A stretch of DNA of 15,872 nucleotides from Phytoactinopolyspora endophytica (GTDB lineage: Bacteria > Actinomycetota > Actinomycetes > Jiangellales > Jiangellaceae), in contig NZ_ML142849.1 in NCBI RefSeq assembly GCF_004138495.1, positions 388,027-403,898 on the forward strand. Reading direction: 5' to 3'. The first letter of the stretch is position 1; each line of letters begins with the position of its first letter. Under the pieces are notes generated by a model. It had not been told where the DNA came from. It ran no database searches and was given only the letters and a program-made list of their open reading frames with translations. The translations under genes and the position numbers were made by a program. This document shows positions 6,445 to 13,091 of this stretch, one piece after another.

Positions 6445-7380
6445 TCACTGCAACTCCGTCCAGGGCCGGAGCTTGTCGGGGTTTGTCACCGCCCAGATGT
6501 GCTTGATCCGGTCGCCTGCGAGGTCGAAGGCGATCACGATCCCAATGACGCCGTCGTGCTGAACCACCAGACCGGGTTGCCCGTTGACCGTGCGCTCCAG
6601 GATCGTCCGGTCGGGGGCCCTACCGGCGGCGCTGACCAGGTTGCGCGCCACCTGCATGCTGCCGTGGATCGGACGGCGGGCCGCACCCGGGAGGCCCCCG
6701 CCGTCGGCGATCGCCGTTGCGTCGGGGTCGAGCAGGCTGACGAGCGTGCGGATGTCCTTGGCTTCCCATGCCTGCTTGAAGTCCCGGACGATGCTGGCCT
6801 GCTGGGCTGCCGGGATCGCAGGCGTCTGTGATGCGCTGATCCGGCGCCGGGCGGAGGAGGCGAGCTGGCGGCAGGCCCCTGGCGTCCGGTCGACGATCTC
6901 AGCCACCTCGGCGAAGGTGTAGCGGAAGACGTCATGGAGGACGAGGGCGACGCGCTCGGCCGATGTCATCGAATCGAGCATGACGAGGAAGGCCATGGTG
7001 ACCGACTCGTCCTGGATAACCCGGTCGGCCAGATCGCTCGTAACATCACCCGACGCGCTCAGCCACTCCGTACGATCGGGAAGCGGCTCCGGGAGCCACT
7101 CACCCACATAGCGCTCCCGCCGGACCCGTGCCGAGCCGAGCAGGTTCAGGCAGATGCGGCTGACGACCGTCGTCAGCCAGGCCCCGTGGGATTCGATGGC
7201 CTCCTGCTGCTCCCGGGACATAGCAAACCAGCGGGCATAGGTCTCCTGCACGGCGTCCTCCGCCTCGGCCAAGGAGCCCAGCAACCGGTAGGCGAGGTTA
7301 ACCAGTCGACGCCGCTCGCTCATGACCGCGCTCAGGCCCGGGTCGGTCCGGCCGCGTCCGGACTCGGGTCGTGCGCTCAT
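6445..7380 (-). CDS. ECF41-family RNA polymerase sigma factor (SigJ-like) with SnoaL-like C-terminal domain
   Basis: A 311-residue extracytoplasmic-function sigma factor. Sigma region 2 is at about 20-90 (RLVNLAYRLLGSLAEAEDAVQETY) and region 4 at about 125-180 (AERVALVLHDVFRYTFAEVAEIV). The linker motif WLPEPL is at 95-100. A C-terminal SnoaL-like domain (about 195-300) carries DGGG (226-229) and NPDKL (300-304). These linker and C-terminal motifs are the signature of ECF41 factors, whose fused domain modulates activity in place of a separate anti-sigma factor. ECF41 genes usually neighbour the oxidoreductase, epimerase or carboxymuconolactone decarboxylase genes they control; here a divergent oxidoreductase fits. 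ATG 7380 follows a GGGAGG ribosome-binding site. The fourth residue of the DGGGK motif context is Leu rather than Lys. Confidence 0.93.
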   Translation of the reverse strand: MSARPESGRGRTDPGLSAVMSERRRLVNLAYRLLGSLAEAEDAVQETYARWFAMSREQQEAIESHGAWLTTVVSRICLNLLGSARVRRERYVGEWLPEPLPDRTEWLSASGDVTSDLADRVIQDESVTMAFLVMLDSMTSAERVALVLHDVFRYTFAEVAEIVDRTPGACRQLASSARRRISASQTPAIPAAQQASIVRDFKQAWEAKDIRTLVSLLDPDATAIADGGGLPGAARRPIHGSMQVARNLVSAAGRAPDRTILERTVNGQPGLVVQHDGVIGIVIAFDLAGDRIKHIWAVTNPDKLRPWTELQ

Positions 7381-7550
7381 AGGCCTCTAGCCTCCCTAGG
7401 TCGCATCTGCCCCCGCAGTCCCATGAGTCAAGCACCGAACAGTGTGGCCGGCACGCCGCCTCACATTCCGCGGCACTGAGTTGTCATACAGCTGAGAACG
7501 TATACCACTCCCCCGCGCGACGGGGACCGCTACGTCGCAAGGAGAACCTC

Positions 7551-7697
7551 ATGAACCCGGCCTTGTGGATCGTCGCAGGCCCCGGGCGGCCAAGTTCCTT
7601 GAGCCATCGAACGGTCTCACCCATGAGAGCCATGCCCAGAGCCCCTGAGCCTTTTCCGATCTTACGAATGACCAATCAGACCCACCTTGAAAGGTAG
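7551..7697 (+). pseudogene. Possible truncated DoxX-family gene, or small leader ORF
   Basis: An AAGGAGA ribosome-binding site precedes an ATG at 7551. The first ten codons read MNPALWIVAG, which resembles the N-terminus of DoxX-family membrane proteins (MN-ALWIVA-). The similarity then stops, and 38 unrelated residues follow before TAG at 7695-7697, giving a 48-residue ORF that ends 8 bp before the oxidoreductase start. DoxX genes often accompany ECF41 or oxidoreductase loci, so a deletion that removed most of such a gene and kept its 5' end is my reading. A real small leader peptide upstream of the oxidoreductase is the alternative. The DoxX match rests on ten residues only. Confidence 0.4.
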
Positions 7698-7705
7698 GAC
7701 AGACC

Positions 7706-8734
7706 ATGAAGGCAGTGCGTTACCACGCCTACGGCGACAGCGACGTCCTCGTCTACGAGGACGTGACCCGGCCGGTAGCAGCGCCCGGCCAGGTGCTGGT
7801 GCGGGTGGCCGGCACCTCGTTCAACTCGACTGACGCCGCGATACGCGCGGGCCTGCTGCAGGACACGCTCCCGCTCGCCTTTCCGCACGTTCCCAACCCT
7901 GACGTGTCCGGCGTCATCGCTGAGGTGGGCGAGGGCGTGACCGGCTGGAGCGTCGGGGACGCGGTGATCGCCCTCCTGCCGGCGGATGCGCCCGGCGCTG
8001 CCGCCGAGTACGTCGCCGCGCCCGCCGAGGTGCTGGCTTCCGCTCCCCGCACCGTCGAGCTGGCCGACGCCTCCGCCCTGCCGTGGGCCGGGCTGACAGC
8101 GTGGCAGTCGGTGTATGAGCACGCCGACCTGAAGTCCGGGCAAAACGTGCTGATCAACGGCGCCGGCGGGGCGGTTGGCGGTTACGCCGTCCAACTTGCG
8201 GCGCGGGCCGGCGCTACTGTGACCGCGACCGCCAGCACCCGAAGTCGCGACCGCATCCGCTCCTACGGCGCCGATCAGATCGTCGACTACACGACTACCC
8301 CCGTCCCCCGGGCCGTGGCCGGACGGCACTTCGACGTAGTGCTGAACATGACGCCCACCAGCCCAGAGGCGACCGCCCAACTGGTGGACCTGGTCGCCGA
8401 CGGCGGCGCCTTCCTCAGCATCACTACTCCCGGGCCAGACGACGCCGGGCGCGGGGTGCGGACGGTTCACGTGTTCGTACGCAGCGACGCCGGCCATCTG
8501 GCCCAACTAGTCGCCCGTGTCGACGACGGAGCCCTGGCGGCCGATGTGGCCGAGCGGCTGCCCCTGGCTGAACTGGCCGAGGTCCACGCCAGTTACGCCG
8601 CCCAACTCGCCGAGATGGTCAGGCTGGTCGCCAGGGCCGACGGAACACTGGCAGCTCGGGCGACCGAGCGGGCTGCGGTCTCCGATGAGTCCCCCGCCAG
8701 ATGGCTGACCGGCAAGACCGTCCTGATCCCCTGA
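7706..8734 (+). CDS. NADP-dependent oxidoreductase, quinone-oxidoreductase (MDR) family
   Basis: A 342-residue medium-chain dehydrogenase/reductase. The N-terminal GroES-like fold (about 1-120) includes PNPDVSGVIAEVGEGVTGWSVGD. The Rossmann domain has NGAGGAVGG at 151-159 for NADP(H) binding. The cysteine/histidine zinc ligands of true alcohol dehydrogenases are absent, placing it with quinone or enone reductases. It is cytosolic and the substrate is unknown. The start ATG 7706 follows GAAAGGTAGGA. It is divergent from the ECF41 sigma factor gene, and sigma factors of that group typically control an adjacent redox gene, so it is the likely target. I could not find a convincing ECF41-type promoter (TGTCACA with CGTC) upstream. 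Confidence 0.93.
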   Translation: MKAVRYHAYGDSDVLVYEDVTRPVAAPGQVLVRVAGTSFNSTDAAIRAGLLQDTLPLAFPHVPNPDVSGVIAEVGEGVTGWSVGDAVIALLPADAPGAAAEYVAAPAEVLASAPRTVELADASALPWAGLTAWQSVYEHADLKSGQNVLINGAGGAVGGYAVQLAARAGATVTATASTRSRDRIRSYGADQIVDYTTTPVPRAVAGRHFDVVLNMTPTSPEATAQLVDLVADGGAFLSITTPGPDDAGRGVRTVHVFVRSDAGHLAQLVARVDDGALAADVAERLPLAELAEVHASYAAQLAEMVRLVARADGTLAARATERAAVSDESPARWLTGKTVLIP

Positions 8735-8894
8735 CTTGAGCGGCGCACCGGCTGTGAGCGCGGCTACCGGTGAGTGCAGGACAGACCCGTGTTCGTCCCT
8801 CAGCGCCCGATTCTAGGCCAGCCATACCCACGCACGGTGACCTGCCCAGACTCCATCATCTGGCTGCTGCATCGTGTACTGCCGCGGCGCTCGA

Positions 8895-8919
8895 TCATGG
8901 CAACGACAGACTGCCATGA
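8895..8919 (-). terminator. Hairpin between convergent oxidoreductase and DUF899 genes
   Basis: A perfect 8-bp stem, TCATGGCA with TGCCATGA, encloses a 9-nt loop and lies 6 bp beyond the DUF899 stop codon. No U-tract follows on either strand. Many actinobacterial terminators lack one, so this is a plausible bidirectional terminator. Confidence 0.45.
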
Positions 8920-8925
8920 CGGCGA

Positions 8926-9621
8926 TTACGCGGTCTTGCCGTACGCGTCGTGGTAGTTCCACCACCCGTACGGTGGGGTCTGCGGATAGCCCTCAGGCGA
9001 GTCCTCCCACTCCTCCTGGCGGCCGAGCGCCGTGATATCCAGGTAACTCCAGGTGCTTCCCATCGCCTCGTCGCCCCGGCTGTCGACGAAGTAGGTGCGG
9101 TAGATCCGCTCGCCGTCGCGGATGAAGGCGTTGGTGCCGTGCCACTCGTCCACGCCGAAGTCTTTGTCAAAGTCGTCGGTGATCGTGTACCACGGGATCA
9201 GCCCCCACCCCATGCGCTCCTTCAGGCCCTGGATCTCGGCCTGGGGGGCTCGCGAAACGAACGCGAGCGTCGTGTCCCGCGCGTTCAGGTGGGCGGGGTG
9301 CGCGACCTGGTCGGCGACAAATGAGCAGCCCACGCAGGCCCGCTCCGGGTACGCACCGTCCCCGTCTGGGTACGTGGTGACATCCGGCGCGTAGAAGGCG
9401 CGGTAGACGATCAGCTGGCGGCGACCCTCGAACAGGTCGAGAAGGCTCAACGGGCCACCCGAGCCGTCGAAGCGGTACTCCTTCTCCACCGCCATCCACG
9501 GCATCCGGCGACGCTTGGCGGCCAGCGCATCGCGGGCACGGGTCAGCTTCTTCTCCTCGACCAGCAGCTCCTCACGGGCGGCAACCCAATCCTGTGGTGA
9601 CACGATCGGCGGAATCTTCAT
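8926..9621 (-). CDS. DUF899 family thioredoxin-like protein
   Basis: A 231-residue protein of the DUF899 family, full length. It shows the family landmarks: VSPQDWVAAREELLVEEKKLTRARD at the N-terminus, the core FEGRRQLIVYRAFY, a CxxC (Cys96-Val-Gly-Cys99 in ERACVGCSF), LAFVSRAPQAEI and the C-terminal SPEGYPQTPPYGWWNYHDAYG. The fold is related to thioredoxin/AhpC, and the CxxC suggests a redox role, but no reaction has been established for the family to my knowledge. A strong AAGGAGG ribosome-binding site precedes ATG 9621. It is monocistronic here, convergent with the quinone-oxidoreductase-like gene; shared oxidative-stress function is only a suggestion. Confidence 0.9.
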   Translation of the reverse strand: MKIPPIVSPQDWVAAREELLVEEKKLTRARDALAAKRRRMPWMAVEKEYRFDGSGGPLSLLDLFEGRRQLIVYRAFYAPDVTTYPDGDGAYPERACVGCSFVADQVAHPAHLNARDTTLAFVSRAPQAEIQGLKERMGWGLIPWYTITDDFDKDFGVDEWHGTNAFIRDGERIYRTYFVDSRGDEAMGSTWSYLDITALGRQEEWEDSPEGYPQTPPYGWWNYHDAYGKTA

Positions 9622-10014
9622 CGTGGCCCGTCCTCCTTCAGGTACTCATCGACAAGGTCGAACAGCGCCCCACGGGACGCGCTTACAATCCATCCAATCC
9701 GCCGCTTCGCTCAACGCGCTGGGCAAGATCGAGCTGGTGAGCCTAGCCTTCGATCGTACGCCGCAGGACGTCACGTTCCGAGGCCTGCGGAGTACCCGCG
9801 GGTCGACTTGTCCACCTAGACGTGCCCACTCCGCCGTCCTTTCGCCCTGCTAGCACGGTGTCGTGTGCCGCGAGTGTGGAGGTGAGTCCCGCCGACATGC
9901 CTCCTCGGCCTGGGAAAACAGGTTGGTTTAACCACCAGCCCATTTCGTCTCGCAGCGTGAGGCGATTCAGGTGGCGGGTGTATTGATCCAGTCGTTATTC
10001 CAGATGGTCTTGCA
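9622..10014. other. Gene-free stretch between DUF899 and ParE genes
   Basis: About 390 bp with no gene I can support. A hairpin with 7-bp arms, CCGCAGG (9761-9767) and CCTGCGG (9784-9790), is visible. An 11-bp palindrome TGGTT-T-AACCA lies at 9924-9934, downstream of the ParDE operon on its strand. Short frames on both strands have no recognisable family features. Confidence 0.5.
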
Positions 10015-10320
10015 TCAGGGCTGGATGTCGCGTCGGGGGTGTAGCACACGCCACACGTCAACATGGTCCTCGCGCTCGACATAGAAGACCAGATAAGGGA
10101 AACGAGCCAGCGGCCAGGTACGCAGCCCAGGAATATCGAGCTCATGGGAATAGAGCGGCGACCCCATCCCGGGACGACGACCAACGTGTGCATAGGCGTC
10201 CTGCAACGCGTCCACCAGATCAAGCGCAGCCTGCTGCGCATGCTCCTTCACGTAATACGTGACGGCATCGTCCACATCCCGGTCAGCTTGCTCACGCGGG
10301 ATGACCGGCTTCGGGCTCAC
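10015..10320 (-). CDS. parE: RelE/ParE-family toxin
   Basis: A 101-residue toxin of the RelE/ParE superfamily. Features are the N-terminal helices ADRDVDDAVTYYVKEHAQQAALDLVDALQDAYAHV, a central GMGSPLYSHELDIPGLRTWPL strand region, and the C-terminal FPYLVFYVEREDHVDVWRVLHPRRDI with the typical VLH.RRDI ending. Family members poison DNA gyrase (ParE) or cleave mRNA on ribosomes (RelE); the ParD-type partner favours ParE. The start is GTG 10320, in a GTGA overlap with the antitoxin stop. An AGGAG ribosome-binding site lies within the last codons of the antitoxin, showing tight coupling. The gene is complete. Confidence 0.92.
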   Translation of the reverse strand: MSPKPVIPREQADRDVDDAVTYYVKEHAQQAALDLVDALQDAYAHVGRRPGMGSPLYSHELDIPGLRTWPLARFPYLVFYVEREDHVDVWRVLHPRRDIQP

Positions 10321-10556
10321 TCCTGTGCATGCCCACGGACGCGCTCACGCAATGCGTCAAAGTACGCCGCATCCGCTGGACCAGACGGAGCAGACGCCGC
10401 ACCCTCCAACACCAGGTTCCGCAGAACCTGGCGATCCCGATCCCGACGGATCAGCTCACGCATGTACTCACTGCTCGTGCCATATCCCTTCTCCGCGACC
10501 TGCTCGTCCACAAAGGCCCGGAGCTGATCCGGCAGCGAGATGTTCATCGTCCCCAT
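10317..10556 (-). CDS. parD: ParD-family ribbon-helix-helix antitoxin
   Basis: A 79-residue antitoxin. The ribbon-helix-helix DNA-binding fold is at the N-terminus: MNISLPDQLRAFVDEQVAEKGYGTSSEYMRELIRRDRDRQ, with the KGYGTSSEYMRELIR signature of ParD. The C-terminal 35 residues would bind the toxin. It is the first gene of the operon. Two ATGs are possible: 10556 (MGTMNIS) or 10547 (MNIS). I keep 10556 because the -10 hexamer ends seven bases before it, consistent with a leaderless start; no Shine-Dalgarno sequence precedes it. Confidence 0.92.
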   Translation of the reverse strand: MGTMNISLPDQLRAFVDEQVAEKGYGTSSEYMRELIRRDRDRQVLRNLVLEGAASAPSGPADAAYFDALRERVRGHAQE

Positions 10557-10562
10557 GATCTA

Positions 10563-10592
10563 AGACTAGGAACCGATGACAAAAATTGCCAA
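10563..10592 (-). promoter_or_regulatory. Promoter of the parDE operon, probably leaderless
   Basis: On the minus strand TTGGCA (10592-10587) and TAGTCT (10568-10563) are separated by 18 bp, a good vegetative -35/-10 pair. The -10 ends seven bases before the ATG at 10556, so transcription should begin at or next to the start codon. The stretch is AT-rich relative to its surroundings. Confidence 0.55.
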
Positions 10593-10723
10593 ACACCACG
10601 CGCAGCTCACGACGCAATTCAGACGGAGAATGCCGTAGCCTCAGCACCCCGTCCGGTTCCATGCCGTATCCGCTGGCAGGTCCCTCGCAAGGCCGTCCCG
10701 CACAACGAAACGGGGTCTTCGGC

Positions 10724-10811
10724 TGGTGTCCGAGGGGGGACTTGAACCCCCACCCCCTTGACGGGGACTAGCACCTCAAGCTAGCGCGTCTGCCTATTCC
10801 GCCACCCGGAC
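10724..10811 (-). tRNA. tRNA-Leu (anticodon GAG)
   Basis: The reverse strand folds as a class II tRNA of 88 nt. The acceptor stem GTCCGGG pairs with CTCGGAC, with one G-T pair. The anticodon stem CTAGC/GCTAG encloses the loop TTGAGGT, giving anticodon GAG, which reads CUC/CUU leucine codons. A long variable arm and a T-arm with GGTTCAAGTCC follow. The discriminator A (10727) is followed by an encoded CCA (10726-10724). The long variable arm and A73 fit leucine rather than serine. Its 3' end is nearly identical to the core of the repeats at 2651, 4662 and 5310. Confidence 0.95.
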
Positions 10812-10818
10812 GTGGTGT

Positions 10819-10836
10819 GTGACGCCTGCGCGTCAC
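10819..10836 (-). terminator. Hairpin between membrane-protein gene and tRNA-Leu
   Basis: A perfect 7-bp stem, GTGACGC with GCGTCAC, and a 4-nt loop lie 7 bp upstream of the tRNA and about 55 bp downstream of the membrane protein stop. It could terminate the upstream operon. A TGGACA-(19 bp)-TACAGT pair (10877-10847, minus strand) could be the tRNA promoter, in which case the hairpin would fall in the tRNA 5' leader. Confidence 0.4.
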
Positions 10837-10890
10837 CGGCCGAGTAACTGTACCAAACTTTCACGGCTGTCTGTCCAACCGCGGTCCTGG

Positions 10891-12018
10891 TCAGCCACTC
10901 GGCGTAGGCTCCGGAGCACCGTCCTCGGCGCTCGTCGTCCTGAGTACAAGATACCGTGCCCGCGCCTGGAAAACCTCTCGCATCTCCTCGGTCACGTCTT
11001 CCAGGAACTCTTCCCGGTAGGTGGCGTCGGTGAGGATGGATATCGCGTAATACAGACCAGTGATGGCGGCCATCCCTCCGGCCACGCGCAGCAGGGCCTC
11101 TGTGATCAAGATCTCGTGGCCGAACAGCTCCAGACGGTGCGACCACATGCCGTCGGTGACCGCCCACGCGACTCGTACCTCCTCTCCCACGGCCAACGCA
11201 CCGAACGCGACGAAGAACAGGCCCACACCGACACTCACGACGAACACCTGCAGCCCTTGACTCACCACGAGCGTCAGCCCGACGTTGACCCGCTGGCGGC
11301 GGCTCAGCACGGGAGCGTCTCCGCGGACCTCGGCCTCCAGCTGCCGCACCTGTCCGGGCACCCGCAGCACCAGGAAGAGCCCGCCGAGCCCGACGAACAT
11401 GCCGGCCACCACCCACACGAACGAACGTGGCATCGTGGAGAACACCTGCCACATCTCCGCGTTCAGGAAGAGCACCAGGGAGAAGATCAGCAACAGCGGC
11501 AACGCCCGTACAAGACGAGCCAATGAGTCGGCCAACTCGTCTGCGATCCGCGTCAGCGCCCAGAACATCGTGGCAATCAGTCCGTACCCCACCACCAGGT
11601 AGACCAGCCCCAGCAGCAGCGCGTTACCGATGATCAGCCCGGCGACCTGGCGCAGCTGCCCACCGAAGATCAACGGAAGCAGCGCCGGGATGAACACGAA
11701 TGCCCCCAGCTCCGGCCGGCCGATGCGCTCCGGAAGCGTCCAGAAGCCCCTGCCGAGTATCCGGTTGAGAACCCCGAACGCGGCGATCAGGACGGCCAGG
11801 CCGCCGAGCGCCGCCGCGATGTTGACCAGGATGGGCCAGTCCAGCTCGATGGCGCCGACCATCTCGGCGATGAACACCAGCGCCAGGAACGGCGCGGCCC
11901 GATTGAAGATGTCGTCCGACGCCGAGTAATCCTCGATGAAAAGCGGCAGCCCACTGCGGCGGAACGTCCGCTCATAGCCGGCCAGCTCTTCCTGGGTCTC
12001 GTCATGCCATTTCGCCAC
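10891..12018 (-). CDS. Polytopic membrane protein of unknown function
   Basis: A 375-residue integral membrane protein. The N-terminal 40 residues are hydrophilic. About eight hydrophobic segments follow, at roughly 41-58, 61-83, 103-119, 124-155, 170-186, 199-220, 246-275 and 306-328. A charged C-terminus (LTDATYREEFLEDVTEEMREVFQARARYL) is probably cytoplasmic. I do not recognise a named family; it looks like a conserved actinobacterial hypothetical protein. The start is GTG 12018, 40 bp after the stop of the aldose-epimerase-like gene on the same strand, so the two are likely cotranscribed. A GGGGGAGG sequence lies about 12 bases upstream, at long spacing for a ribosome-binding site. Confidence 0.8.
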   Translation of the reverse strand: MAKWHDETQEELAGYERTFRRSGLPLFIEDYSASDDIFNRAAPFLALVFIAEMVGAIELDWPILVNIAAALGGLAVLIAAFGVLNRILGRGFWTLPERIGRPELGAFVFIPALLPLIFGGQLRQVAGLIIGNALLLGLVYLVVGYGLIATMFWALTRIADELADSLARLVRALPLLLIFSLVLFLNAEMWQVFSTMPRSFVWVVAGMFVGLGGLFLVLRVPGQVRQLEAEVRGDAPVLSRRQRVNVGLTLVVSQGLQVFVVSVGVGLFFVAFGALAVGEEVRVAWAVTDGMWSHRLELFGHEILITEALLRVAGGMAAITGLYYAISILTDATYREEFLEDVTEEMREVFQARARYLVLRTTSAEDGAPEPTPSG

Positions 12019-12058
12019 GGTCGGACACTACCTCCCCCGTCGTGCGGAACTCGCCCCG

Positions 12059-12976
12059 TCAGGTCATGTTCGCCGAGATGCCCCAGGATCCCTCGAAGAT
12101 CCCGCCGGGCTTGAGCACCTGCAGGCCGTCGCCGGTGTTGAACGCGTCGACGGCCGACGTCATCGGCTCGATAGCCAGGGACCGTCGGATACCCTCCTCC
12201 GCGCTGACGACGTCGGCGGTGTACAGCAGGACGAACGGCCACGCCTCGTCCTGCCACAACGAGATCCGCCATCCGTCGGGGCGCACCACAACGCTCCGGG
12301 TCCGCCCGGACTCATCCCATGCCAGGTCGGTGTACAGCCCCAGACGTCCATCGCCGACGACACGCGCCTCGCGGAAGTCCGTCTCAGGACTCACCGGCGC
12401 GCGCTCGGTCATCACGCCGTGTGCACCGGTCACAACCGTAGAGCCGGGCACTGTCACCGACACGTCGTCGACCTTGGCGTCACCGAGGTGAAGGTACGGG
12501 TGCGCCCCGGCCGCGAACGGAGCCTCGTCGTCGCTGAGGTTCTCGACGCGCAGCCACGCGGTCAGCCCGTCGTCACCCAGCGACCAACGCGTGCGCACAC
12601 GCAGCGTCCACGGATACCCCGGCCGGGCCGGCTGCACCGTGGCCAGCTCGATCGACGCCTCGTCCCGCGACACGACCGTGAACGGCAGCCACCGCAGCAG
12701 ACCGTGGATCGCGGTGGACGTGCCCGGATCCACGGGAAGGTGGTGCTCCTCGCCGTCGAACACGTACCGGCCCTCGCGGATACGGTTGGGCCACGGCACC
12801 AGCCACTGGCCACGGGCGTTCGGGCAAACCGTCCCCGGCGGGTACCCCGCCACCAGGTCCACGCCCGCTGACGAGTACGTGCGCACGCCGCCGCCCTGCT
12901 CGACGATCACTGCTTGCTGTCCACCGTGACGGAGCACGTGCTCCCCCGCGCCACCTACATCGTTGAGATCGATCAC
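12059..12976 (-). CDS. Aldose 1-epimerase (mutarotase) family protein
   Basis: A 305-residue galactose-mutarotase-like beta-sandwich protein. Expected residues are present: PWPNRIR (61-67), His91 in AIHGLL, His159 in GAHPYLHL and Glu270 in LAIEPMTS, the general base in mutarotases. Members interconvert alpha and beta anomers of aldoses in the cytosol; this subfamily may act on other sugars, so the substrate is open. The start is GTG 12976 with AAGGT nearby. It is the first gene of a two-gene minus-strand unit with the membrane protein and is divergent (115 bp) from the NUDIX-NYN gene. Confidence 0.92.
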   Translation of the reverse strand: MIDLNDVGGAGEHVLRHGGQQAVIVEQGGGVRTYSSAGVDLVAGYPPGTVCPNARGQWLVPWPNRIREGRYVFDGEEHHLPVDPGTSTAIHGLLRWLPFTVVSRDEASIELATVQPARPGYPWTLRVRTRWSLGDDGLTAWLRVENLSDDEAPFAAGAHPYLHLGDAKVDDVSVTVPGSTVVTGAHGVMTERAPVSPETDFREARVVGDGRLGLYTDLAWDESGRTRSVVVRPDGWRISLWQDEAWPFVLLYTADVVSAEEGIRRSLAIEPMTSAVDAFNTGDGLQVLKPGGIFEGSWGISANMT

Positions 12977-13091
12977 GGGCTTACCTTATGGGACGACGCC
13001 CGTCCGGCCGCGCGGTGCCGCAGCACGCATCTTGGACGAGCGAGCGAGCCTCGCTACCAGCGGGCGGTGCGAGCATGGCACGCTTGTGCCG

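Noticed and set aside
7676..8506. 276-codon minus-strand frame opposite the oxidoreductase
   Set aside because: It mirrors the codon positions of the well-supported plus-strand gene.
9515..9853. Plus-strand frame containing LNALGKIELVSLAFDRTP
   Set aside because: Its 5' half is antisense to the DUF899 gene, and the intergenic half matches no family I know.
10586..10771. Plus-strand ORF ending CPRGDLNPHPLDGD
   Set aside because: This is the usual mistranslation of the reverse side of a tRNA gene, here tRNA-Leu.
10819..11526. 235-codon plus-strand frame rich in His, Gln and Glu
   Set aside because: It is antisense to the membrane protein gene, whose hydrophobic codons give this composition on the other strand.
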